Source of the DNA: Benincasa hispida
Taxonomy: Eukaryota > Streptophyta > Magnoliopsida > Cucurbitales > Cucurbitaceae
Reading direction: 5' to 3'
Length of the DNA: 64,000 nucleotides
NCBI RefSeq assembly: GCF_009727055.1
Contig: NC_052359.1
Location: 63,559,792-63,623,791, forward strand
Each line of letters begins with the position of its first letter. The first letter of the stretch is position 1. Below, piece by piece: positions 12,411-22,769 of this stretch. The notes beneath the pieces are model-generated. The model was not told the origin of the DNA. It saw only the letters and a list, made by a program, of their open reading frames with translations, and did no database searches. The translations under genes were made by a program, and so were the position numbers.

Positions 12411-13429
12411 GAACCCAAGTGCAAATTCAACCAGAGTCCTAGTAAGTCTAGAGTCGAACTGAGGGATTGCTTGTAAGCGTGCGGTGAAACTAAAAGATGA
12501 TCTTAATGCATATTGAAATGTTCAAACAAAAGGTTGATTGGAGATGTTATTCTAATTCTAAAATCTATGCAATGAAAATTATGCCCAAGTGAAGTAGTGT
12601 GGATTATGGTTGTTGGTGATAAATATGCGATGATAGGGTTGAGAAGAATTTTCATTAACACTTCCTAAGCAACTAAATGAATTATGCGTTAAAGCGATGC
12701 ACTCAATGTTATGATCATCACTTCTCAGTGTATCCGACCCATTATCTTATCTTTAGGATGCATCCGATGAGTGCAATGTGCAGAAGGTATACTTTTTTCT
12801 AAAGAACATCTCCTCTTGTTTTATGAGTTCCAAATCTAAATTCTTTCAAACGCAGATTAAATTTACTTGTAACAATCTTTCATTTTATTCAAGTAATGCA
12901 TATAAGCATACATAAAACAAGTTAATCGTATATTTCTCTTGTTGCTTAGTAGTGTTAGCTATATGCTTCTCAACCCATTAGACAATTTAGCTATGCATAA
13001 TGGTGACAGGTAAGATAAACAAAAGATGAAATGAATATATATTCATATTGTAACGTTTGAATTTGTCAAAGTCAAAATTACAATACAAATACACTTTAAG
13101 AGAAAGAAAAGGATAGCGAATCAAGTCATGGTATGCAATGTTTTGCTCCCTCCAATTCTATTGGCGACTGTTTCACTCAGATTATTGAACAATGGTACCT
13201 CTCTTCTTCTTCTACAAGAATCCTAAGTTCTCACTAAGGTATTTCTATAGCTGAATGGGAAGAGTTTTTAGTAGAGTTTTCTTCTCGGAATTTCTCTCGT
13301 CTCTATGTAGATCCTACACAACAATTGCATGGGTATTTATAGGTGAAAGAACTCTTAATTAAGAGAACCAGTGAGTGGAAGCAAGATCTTTCCAAGCCCA
13401 TTGTGAAAAAATAAACGCATTCACAAACA
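12411..13429. other. Repeat-derived noncoding DNA
   Basis: No coding sequence recognised. Phrases such as AGTCTAGAGTCGAACTGAGG and a leader-like GGGTATTTATAGGTGAAAGA near 13331 look like retrotransposon untranslated or LTR sequence, but I cannot define an element. Confidence 0.4.
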
Positions 13430-15495
13430 TACAAGAACAGTTATGCATCTTCAAGAAAATTACAACATGCTTTCTTAACTAAACACAAAATGAATCAAGG
13501 AACTTACCTTTGAAGAACTCTTCTTCATGAATCCCTTGATCTATACTGGCCAGACACAAAGAAAACGAAAAGCAATCTGGAAAAATCTCGCTCTCGTTGT
13601 CCAGCACAATTTCACTCTCGTTGCAATTGACTAGCAATCTCTCGCTCTCATGAGCAATTGTCTAGCAACCTCTCGTTCTAGTCATAATCACGAATTGTCT
13701 GATCCTCAAACGGAAACCCCTCGACACTAACATTCAATAATCCTTGGTATTCTCAGAGTGAGAATCCAGGAGATGTGGGCTCTATGTGAATTTGGTAGAG
13801 GAAAGGAGGAAGAAAACGATCAAACTACACGGTCAAGTAAGTGGAAGAAAGGTCTTGTCTATCACATAGACTGAGAGTACTTGGTCGTTTAGTAATCTCT
13901 CACTCTCATGAGAATCGTCTATCCAATCGTCTAGTAATATCTCACTCTTGTGAGCAATCGTCCAGCCAATCGTCTAGCAAATCTCGCTCGATCGTTTAGT
14001 CTCTCGCTCGATCGTTTAGACTCTCGTGAGGGCTATCGTATAGTCTCTCTCGTGAGTGCAATTAGCAATTCACTAAATGAAGCAATCGTCCATAAAATTG
14101 AAAACTCTTTTCATTTTATTCTTTAGTTATTAAGACTGAAGTTAACCTCCTACTTGCACGGTTAATGGAGAAAATAAATAACCAACTAAACAATTATCTC
14201 ATAATTGTTTTTATTATAACTAAATAAAATAACTAACTTATCATATTATATTTTTAACCTATAGTTTTAATATCACATTATATGTAACATTTAAATCATA
14301 ATTATTTCCTCCTTTATTTAATATAAATCATATTTATATCAATTCATCTAATTAATGTATCTAATACATCAAATCAATTATATCACATATAATTGAACCA
14401 ATTTAACTATATCATATATAATCAAATTCTCTCTTGTTAATTTGAACACTTCAAACTAACCCGAAAACTGATTCTCAACTTAGATCCATTGAGCTACCAA
14501 TGGGACCTTATGGGCCTGTAGCTTGAAACTCCAACAGTACGTGAATGAATGATTAAACTCTTTAATCATGAGATGCACCATCCGTTAACCGTTGATCACT
14601 CCACTAAAGATCGACAACTGCACTCTTCGCATTATAGATATATTTCTTTGTCTATATGACCAATCAACAGTGCGATAACCCTTCAAAAATCGCTAGTAAG
14701 TACAGCTTGACCACATGTAGTTACATCTATCTCTTTAAGTACCACTGATTCCTCTAATGAACAATAAGTCATAGTCCTACTATGACTGAATCCTCTCTTC
14801 CAAAGAAAAAATATAGCCACTATGTTCAAGACCCGGAATCAGCCCTTAAGGGAGTAACTTATCTACTTACCCCTGCTTCTGGGAATGAGTGAATTCTGTC
14901 TTGTGTAGCTGAGTTCCCAACTCCCCAATCAGACGAATCCTCAAAATGGTAGGCTTGTTGAGTTGGCGATTTGGCCACTCTCACCTATACAAATCAAAGG
15001 ACCACCCTCATAGGCAGGAGTTCCCAACTCACTCAGGATTAAGGTCATGTCACTTATAGTCATTTTAGTGAAATGTAAATCTCAATTATCAATGGTGTTA
15101 TATAAAGAGACTAAACATCTCGTGGTCCGGTCTTATACAGACTCTTTGTATATGATACCCTCGCTCACAGGTCTCCACGTGAATGGTCAGGATCAGACCA
15201 TTTGTAGCACTTTACAACACTTGTAACATCTACAAAGTGGGTGTATCTGTAGTGTCATAAGGATAAGGTATCCCTCCTTTATCCATTTAGTACAAATTAT
15301 TTAGGTTATTACTTAAGGCATGATCCACTTGTATGTCTCACATACATGTTTAAGTTACATGAAATAACCACATATCTTAGTTTATTGGATTTGAGTAAAT
15401 GCATATAAAATAACATTTATTTTATCAATAACAATGTGTACAAAAAGTATACAAACTAAGAGACCACCAGGAGAATTAGGACACCAATCCCAACA
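13430..15495 (-). mobile_element. LTR-like repeat, TGTTGGG family, copy 2
   Basis: On the minus strand it begins TGTTGGGATTGGTGTCCTAA at 15495. It follows the same order of blocks as copies 1 and 3 for over 1.5 kb, including the AGAGTCTGTATAAGACCGG-like segment and, further in, a TTCTCACTCTGAGAATACCA block that matches 63868-63885 of copy 3. No protein-coding content. The end near 13430 is approximate. Orientation is opposite to copy 1, so the two form a large divergent inverted pair. Confidence 0.6.
13560..14065. repeat. Degenerate minisatellite inside the TGTTGGG element
   Basis: Units built around CTCTCGCTCTCATGAGCAAT and (A/C)ATCGT(C/T)TAG recur irregularly; the clearest pair is TCGCTCGATCGTTTAGTCTC repeated at about 13980-14020. 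The corresponding part of copy 3 (63560-63760) has its own array of ACGATCG-type units. Spacing is irregular and units are unequal, so this is not a CRISPR array. Confidence 0.65.
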
Positions 15496-16670
15496 ATAAA
15501 CATCTGAGGATGCCTTTCTTTTCTCTTAGTCATGATTGTACTAATGGGGCGCATTAAATTCCATACCTTGAAGTGCCACCTACAACGCGTCAGAAGTTCA
15601 TTGAATCTTCAACGAAGTTCTCTTGTCAGCCACCAACTTAATCTGTGATTTGACTCCTACTGCCTATGTCATGCTTTATCGTCATAGTTGGTTATGTGAT
15701 TGTATGTTTTTATCCGATAACTTTTGCTTGATCGCATCAGTGGGTGCTTGGTTCATGCGATCATGTGTTCGTTTGGTCGCATTAGTGAGTTTTCTGCATA
15801 AGCATAACAATATCAGCCTGTAATTCAAATATTTCAGATGTTGAAATTGTATGATCACATACTTCGATTTTTATATAAATTCTTTGGTACAAGTGTTGTA
15901 ATTTCATACATTTTTCCCATTCTTTTAAATGAAAGATATAATAACTTGTATTTCTACAAGTTATCATGTAGTGTGGGTGATTTTTCTTTTGTGTGGTCTT
16001 CATCATCTTTATCATCTTCACAGGGGAAGATTACATGCTCTCTGGATCCCCACAAGAACTCACAGAAAAGTTAAATTTTCTCTCACTCTTTCGAAAGAAC
16101 ACAGAGTCCACACCTTCTGATATTCTCATCCCCTATAGAGAATACAAAGGAAATTCTTGTGGTGATATCCTCAGTGATGTGTTTGTTATTGTTCGTGAAG
16201 AACGATTCTTCAAGGGTAAACATATTCTTAAACCATTTTATTCCTCTAATTTTATTGCATGCTGTAAATTCTTCATTAATGCTTAATTGTATGTACTGTA
16301 ATTTATTATTTTGTGAAAATAAAATTTGGGACGATCTCCGCTTCCGCTGTGGACCTTTAGGTTCTTTCAATTACAATATACATCTAGATGTTGTCTTACT
16401 TTAAAGAAATAACGATTAAAAATTGTCAATTATTATTTAAGTAAGTCACAATAAAGTTTTATGAACTACTTATAATAATTTCCATCAATTTTCGTAAAGT
16501 TTCTCGAAATTTCCATCAAGATCAATATTTCCATAAAATCGGGTCCTCAGATGATTTATTAAATAACAATAGTGCACTGAAAAAATTGTTATAAAATAAT
16601 CTTATTAGCATGAGTATAAATTAAAATCGTGAAATTGTTTGGAATGAAAATTGATTAAGAAATTTCACTA
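15496..16670. other. Intergenic segment containing an orphan exon-like stretch
   Basis: Lies between the copy 2 repeat and the copia element. Apart from the exon-like open stretch at 16024-16215 I recognise nothing coding. Confidence 0.4.
16024..16215 (+). pseudogene. Orphan exon-like fragment, unknown gene
   Basis: A 192-bp open stretch (64 codons, so symmetric phase). A long pyrimidine tract ending in CAG precedes it and GTAAAC follows it. The encoded segment has ordinary protein composition: EDYMLSGSPQELTEKLNFLS then LFRKNTESTPSDILIPYREY, then KGNSCGDILSDVFVIVREER. It contrasts with the low-complexity AT-rich surroundings. I do not recognise the family. No partner exons were found within several kb, so it may be a gene fragment carried by or stranded among transposons, or one exon of a gene I cannot see. 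Direction is inferred from the splice-like signals. Confidence 0.4.
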
Positions 16671-16982
16671 TATTATGAATATTATAATAATAAATAGATG
16701 TTCATCACTTAGTGTCCCAAAAGCTATATGTCACCCTTCATATTCTTCACGTGTCTTGTAATTATTCATGTTTGGTGTCTATGTAAGTCCACATCATACT
16801 TGCCACATTGCATAGTGGCATTTGGCGGATCTTAAGATTACACATCCATTGGAAAGAAATCCACTTCAAATTTCACTAAATTTTCTATTATCCAATTTTA
16901 TAATTTTAGTTATTTTCTTTAATATTTTATATTATATTTTCTCCATATTTATGTTCTCATTGTACTCCTCAATTTCACAATA
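16671..16982 (+). repeat. 5' LTR of copia element
   Basis: Starts TATTATGAATATTATAATAA and ends AATTTCACAATA. It aligns along its length with 21481-21756 and with 60849-61262. Sequence matching the other LTRs starts exactly at TATTAT, so this LTR does not have the usual TG start. Confidence 0.8.
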
Positions 16983-17005
16983 CGTTATCAACACGTGCTC
17001 TGGTT
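16983..17005 (+). promoter_or_regulatory. Candidate primer-binding site
   Basis: Directly after the 5' LTR comes CGTTATCAACACGTG; the second copy has CGTTGTTAACACGAG at 61263. This is not complementary to a mature tRNA 3' end of the usual initiator-Met type (TGGTATCAGAGC). Its reverse complement, CGTGTTGATAACG, resembles an anticodon arm with loop TTGATAA. That would suit priming by an internally cleaved tRNA, as known for Drosophila copia. The tRNA identity (Ile-like) is inference. Confidence 0.4.
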
Positions 17006-17143
17006 GTTTTCTCCGCTAAAAGTAGGTCCTAAGGTATGTTGGTTTTTCTCTATTCGTTATAATTAATAAATCTAATGTTATTTTACATATTCAATATCTA
17101 TTAAATTTCTAATATAAATACAATATTTTGTGATAGTGTTGCC

Positions 17144-17940
17144 ATGACAAATCTTACAAAATTCGAATTCACAACCCTTGACATTAATGACAATAATTAT
17201 TTTTCATGGGTGCTCTTGTCGAAATTCACCTGGATGCTATGAACTTGGAAGAAACAATTAAAGAAGGAAATACGACATTCAGTCAGGACAAAGCAAAAGC
17301 TATGATTTTGCTTCGTCATCATCTCCACGAGGGATTAAAAATAGAGTATCTGACAATAAAAGATCCTCGTATCTTGTACAAATTTTTGAAAGAAAGGTAT
17401 GATCATGAAAAGACAGTTATCCTTCCTAAAACTTGTTATGCGTAGATGCATTTGAGGGTACAAGATTTTAAATCAGTAGGTGATTACAATTCCGCGTTAT
17501 TTAAAATCAGTTCAAAATTGTTGTTTTGTGGAGAAAAAATTATTAATGCTAATATGTTAGAGAAGACATTTCTGTAGTGGTCGTTTTAATCATTCAAATT
17601 TCAAAAGAACCACACAAAATGATGATCACAAAGGAAAAGCTCCACAAGATAAGAAATAAAAAAGTGTTGAAATAAATGCTTTCGATGTGGAATGACTGGG
17701 CATTGGTCACGTACCTGTCGTACCTCAAAATACTTAGTTGACCTCTATCAAGCCTCCCTGAAGGAAAAAAGGGGAAAAATCTGGAAGCAAATTTTGCATA
17801 TCAGGATAATGATATATTTGACCCATCCCATATGAAAAATTTGGATGTGGCAGACGCTTTTAAATCTCTTGAAGAAAAGATTGATGCAGTTGATGGAACA
17901 TCAAATGTATCTTTTGATTTTGAGAATATCTAGACTTAAT
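17144..17940 (+). pseudogene. copia gag remnant with zinc knuckle
   Basis: Opens MTNLTKFEFTTLDINDNNYF, typical of copia Gag, then shifts frame near 17213. In the next frame EIHLDAMNLEETIKEG and the downstream UBN2-like stretch continue to a stop near 17443. The zinc knuckle CFRCGMTGHWSRTC (C-x2-C-x4-H-x4-C) is readable at about 17676-17716, followed by DLYQASL and an acidic tail to the stop near 17932. Several stops and shifts break the frame. Confidence 0.8.
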
Positions 17941-18439
17941 GTTATTGTTTTCTTTTATCTATCTTCATGTTTTTTTAAGTAACTTTTGTATATTTTAAGT
18001 GTTGTTTTTCTTGTTGTAATTTTAACGAAGAAACATGGATCATTTTCATATGTTGGGTGTTTAAAAAATGAGCAAAGAAGATCTATGTCTGGTAGACAGT
18101 GCAACTACACACACAATATTTACAAATAAAAAATATTTTTTTTCAAATTGATAATGCTGAAAGTAAAAGTAAATATAATATAAGGTTCTACAAACTTGAT
18201 CGAAGGTTTTAGAAAAGTAAATTTTATTTTGCCTAGAGATATAAAATTTACAATTGAAAATACATTGTGCTCTGTCAATCAAAGAGAAATCTTCTAAGTT
18301 TTAAAGATATACGTTGCAGTGGTTATCATATTGAGACTGGTAGTAAGAATAATGTGGAATATGTATATATCATATCCACTGTCTCAAATGAAAAACATAT
18401 ATTGAAAGAGTTGTCTGCTTTATCTTTTGGATTGCATTA

Positions 18440-19380
18440 TGAGTATATGTAACAATGGACATGAAGTTCATGAATCCATTCATATTTACAATTTGGCATG
18501 ACTGATTGGGTCATCCAGGATCTATAATGATGAGGAGAATTATTGAGAATTCAAATGGACACCCATTGGAAAACCAAATGATTCTTCAATCTAATGAATT
18601 ATCATGCAATGCTTGCTCTCAAGGAAAGTTGATAATTAGATCATCACCAGCTAAAGTGGGGATTGAATCACCTGCATTTCTAGAATGAATTCATGGTGAT
18701 ATATGTGGATCATTTAAATATTTTACAATATTAATAGATGCATCCAATAGATGGTCACATATGTGTTTATTATCAAGTTAAAATCTTGCACTTGCAAGAT
18801 TACTTGCTCAAATAATTAATTTAAAAGCACAATTTTTTTATTATACCATTAAGATAATCTGTCTTGGTAATACTGGTGAATTTACATCCCAAGCTTTTGA
18901 ATTTTGATAATTATTGTATGTCAATTTGGATAAATGTTTAACATCCTAGCTCATGTTCATACACAAAATAGTTTAGCAGAATCATTTAAAAAACGTTTGC
19001 AATTAATTGTAAGACCATTACTTATAAGAGCTAAGTTTCCTTCATCTGTAGGGGCATATGTTATTTTGCAAGCAGCGTCACTTATACGCATTAAACCAAT
19101 AGCTTATCATAAGTACTCGCCATTACAATTAGGTTATGGTAATGAGATAAATATTTCCCATATGAGAATTGTTTGGTGTGCAGTATATGTTCCAATTGCT
19201 CCACCACAATACACTAAGATGGGTCATTAAAGAAGGTTAAGAATATATGTTGGATATGATTTCCTGTCAATTATTAAATATCTTGAACCCTTGACGAATG
19301 ATGTATTTACTGCACGATTTGCTGATTTTCATTTTAATGATACAAATTTTCCAATATTAGGGGAGGAATTAAGAAATTGA
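18440..19380 (+). pseudogene. copia integrase remnant
   Basis: A GAG-pre-integrase segment is readable: GHPGSIMMRRIIENSNGHPL, then CNACSQGKL (the second Cys pair of the HHCC finger). It is followed by an in-frame stop and HGDICG of the catalytic core. Downstream HTQNSLAESFKKRLQLI and the PLQLGYG block also match the core. Frame breaks occur at about 18688 and again before 18934. Confidence 0.75.
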
Positions 19381-19939
19381 AAAAAGAAATTACATGGAAT
19401 GCCCAAATGTACTTATAGATGCAAAAAAAGTAACTAAGTCACATATACGAACTGTAAAAGTTCTATAAAAAAATGATATCCCAACACAACAAGTTGTCAC
19501 TAATGAGTCTGGAACACGCCAGAAGCATGGTAAACCAGTGGGTTTCAAAGATAAAATCATCGAAAACGAAAAATAATTAATAGTGAAAAAGACTTGGTTG
19601 AGGATGTAAATACCAATAAATAAATCCTTGACATGGCTAGTGAGGAAGATGAAATACTTAAGATAATAATGAGATTTCAATAAACTATGTCATGACAGAA
19701 AAAAATGGAATCAAACTTATGTAATTATTGACAACATTTTTGCGTATAATGTTGCTCTTGATATTATATCTGAAAATGAGGATTTTGAACCAAAATCTGT
19801 TGAAGAATGTCGACATAGAAAAATTGACTTCAATGGTAAAAAGCAATCGAGGCAGAATTAAACTCACTTTCAACGTCAGGTTTTTGGACCAGTAGTTCAA
19901 ACACCAGAAGATGTTAAACTTGTGGGATACAAATAGGTA

Positions 19940-21300
19940 TTTGTGAGGAAAAAAAATTAAAATAATGAGGTCACAAGATATAAAACAAAACTAGTTGCAA
20001 AGGATTTTTACAAAGACCTAGTATTGATTTTGAGGAGACGTATTCTCCGGTGGTGGATGCAATTATATTAAGATATTTAATTGGCTTGACTGTGTATAAA
20101 ATTCTGGATATTCATCTTATGGATGTAGTCATAGCATATTTATATAGATCTCTTGATAATGATATTTATATGAGGATTCCAAAAGGATTTAAAGTACCTG
20201 AAACATATACATCAAATTTACGAGAATGGTATTCAATAAAGTTACAGAAGTCATTATATGGATTGAAACAATCAGGACGGATGCGGTACAATCACCTGAA
20301 TGGATATTTATCGAAAGATTGATATCAAAGTAATCCAATATGTCCTGTGTTTTTATAAATAAATCACAATAAAGATTTGATATTATAACTATATATGTTG
20401 ATAACTTGAATATAATTAGAATTCTTGAAGAGCTTTTAAGGGCAATTGAATATCTTAAGAAAGAATTTGAAATGAAAGATCTCAGAAAAACAAAATTTTG
20501 TCTTGGTTTACAAATTGAACATTTAGCAGATGGATTCATCAGTCAACTTATACGAGAAAATTTTGAAAAGATTTTATATGGAGGCACATTCATTAAATAT
20601 TTCAATGGAAGTCTGTTCATTGGATATAAAAAAATGATATATGTCGACCTTGAGAAGATAATGAAAAACTTCTTGGTCCTGAAGTATCATATCTTAGTGC
20701 AATTGGTGCACTTATGTATCTTGCTAATAATACAAGACCATATATTGCATTTTTAGTAGATTTATTAGCAAGATATAATTCTTTTATAACAAAAAGACAT
20801 TAGAACAAAATTAAACATATACTCCATTACCTCAGAGAAACAATCGGTATGAATTTGTTTTATTCAAATAAATCAAATTTTAATCTAGTTAGTTATACTT
20901 ATACAGATTTTGGAAATTTATCTGATCCACACAAAGCTAAATCTCAAACAGGTTATCTGTTCACATGTGGAGGAACTACTATATTATGGCGAACGGTGAA
21001 ACAGACCATACATCCACTTCCTTTGCAATTCATATGGCTAGTCGAGAACGTGTATGACTAAGATCAATGACTCAGTACATTCGTGAACACATGTGGCTTG
21101 TCTTCTAATAAAAACCCTATTGAAGAAGATAAAACAAAACATATTTGACCGAAGCTTTTCTACATTCACGATCTTGAAGAAAATAACGGCATCACTGTAC
21201 AACAAATTCGTACGAATGATAACCTAACAGACTTATTTACAAAGACATTGCCAACTGCAACTTTTGAAAAATTGATGTACAACATTAGAATGTGACAACT
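19940..21300 (+). pseudogene. copia reverse transcriptase / RNase H remnant
   Basis: Readable RVT_2 motifs: YSPVVDAIILRYLIGL, LMDVVIAYLYRSLDNDIYM, KSLYGLKQSGRMRYNHL and IYVDNLNIIRIL. The polymerase motif normally reads YVDD; here it is YVDN, so a catalytic Asp is also lost. The RNase H part reads DPHKAKSQTGYLFTCGGTT. Stops and shifts separate these pieces. Confidence 0.85.
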
Positions 21301-21465
21301 TAGAGATCTTTAGTGATGTTTTCATGAGGTAGGGTAAATATATTGTATTCTTGTAGGAGTATATATTATATGAAACATATATATTTTTTTTCCTTTCACT
21401 AGGGTTTTTTCCCCATTAAGTTTTTTTTAATAAGGTTTCAACGAGACAGATTTCATATATATATA

Positions 21466-21480
21466 GACATCTAAGGAAAG
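21466..21480 (+). promoter_or_regulatory. Polypurine tract of copia element
   Basis: AAGGAAAG lies immediately before the 3' LTR start, where plus-strand priming occurs. It is short and ends flush with TATTAT, which supports the LTR boundary. Confidence 0.55.
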
Positions 21481-21756
21481 TATTATAAATATTATAATAA
21501 TAAATAGATGCTCATTCCTTAGTATCCCAAAAGCCATGTATCACCCTTCATATTGTTCATGTGATAGTTTTTCATGCTTGGATGTCCACATCCTACTTGC
21601 CACTTTGCCTATAAATATCGTTAAGAAAACCACTTCAAATTCTATTAAATTATTCATTATCCAATTATATAATTTTAGTTATTTTTATATTTTATATTAT
21701 ATTATATATTTTTTTTCCATGTTCATATTCATATTGTACTCTTCAATTTCACAACA
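21481..21756 (+). repeat. 3' LTR of copia element
   Basis: Starts TATTATAAATATTATAATAA and ends AATTTCACAACA. It is shorter than the 5' LTR because of internal deletions, e.g. around the CTTGCCAC(A/T)TTGC block. Confidence 0.8.
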
Positions 21757-22769
21757 GACTAATTACTTTTACACCCTATAGTTTAAATCCATATATTATG
21801 TAAATATTTAATTTGTTTCATACTTTATATTATTATTAAAAAAGCATTTATCATATATCATCTGCATCTTTAAGAATGAAAATCTTCAATTACGTTTGTC
21901 TAATTTCATTTGTAGGACGAGAGAGAAGAACATGCAAACTCTCGACTCTCAATCCTATAAATTGAATCCCCTATTACATGTTTGTTTTTAATCGTCCTTC
22001 AATTTTTTTCTTACAAAAAAACCAGTCTAATTTTTTAAAAATATTTGTTTGGATTCTAAATTTTATGTTTGATAGGGATGTTTTCAAATAAAGAAAAATG
22101 AGGTAACTTATTTACAAATATAGTAAAATTTTATCATCTAGACATCTATCGAAGGCAATAATAAAATTCTATCAATGTATATCACTGATAGATAGTGACA
22201 TTTCACTATACTTGAAAATCTTTTTAGCAGTTTTACCTTTTAAAATAATTATCCAACAAAACAACAATAACAATTATAATTATTAGTTTTAAACCCGGCC
22301 TCCATAGTGCGAGCCAAATACTAGAAATTGAACAAAACCAACCTAACCAAAAATCTGTTCCAATTCCAAATTCAGAAGATTTCTCGTAAATTCGTAATGA
22401 GAAATCTAAATAAAGCATCGTTCATTCACGCTTAAGTCTGAATGGTGAAAACAAAAATGGATCTGAGACATTAGAAATTGGAAGACCTTCAATCTCATAC
22501 TTGTTATAAAATGTCAGTCAAATGCTAAATTGGAAGACCTTCAATCTCATACTTGTTATAAAATGTCAGCCAAATGCTAAGTTATGAGTTTAGAATAATA
22601 CCATTTGATGAGATTGGAAGGTCCTTTTCCCCTTCTCTTTCTTCAACCAACTAACATGGAAATTTTTCCTATGCTTCCTTCTGTTATGAAACACATACAT
22701 GGCTTCTATTGCTGCATATGGTGCCAATACAACGATACGAGTTTGTCAAAAAATAATAACCGAAAAGCT
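21757..22769. other. Intergenic region downstream of the cyclophilin gene
   Basis: No gene seen. Contains the 52-bp tandem duplication at 22477-22580. The part nearest 22769 presumably holds the cyclophilin 3' UTR. Confidence 0.5.
22477..22580. repeat. 52-bp tandem duplication
   Basis: Two adjacent 52-bp copies (22477-22528 and 22529-22580) beginning ATTGGAAGACCTTCAATCTC. They differ at one base (GTCAGT versus GTCAGC), indicating a young duplication in or near the cyclophilin 3' UTR. Confidence 0.9.

Larger units (their letters stand above)
16671..21756 (+). mobile_element. Decayed Ty1/copia LTR retrotransposon
   Basis: The order is LTR, gag, protease region, integrase, reverse transcriptase, RNase H, LTR, which is the copia order. 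LTRs are 16671-16982 and 21481-21756. Flanks CACTA (16666-16670) and GACTA (21757-21761) form a 4/5 target duplication. Every domain is interrupted by stops or frameshifts, so it cannot encode functional proteins. The LTRs differ by many substitutions and indels, which implies an old insertion. A related fragment lies at 60849-62111. Confidence 0.88.

Noticed and set aside
13560..14065. CRISPR-like array
   Set aside because: Units are unequal and spacing irregular, there are no unique equal-length spacers, and the host is a plant.
16671..21756. Active autonomous copia element
   Set aside because: Stops and frameshifts in every domain, YVDN in place of YVDD, and strongly diverged LTRs.
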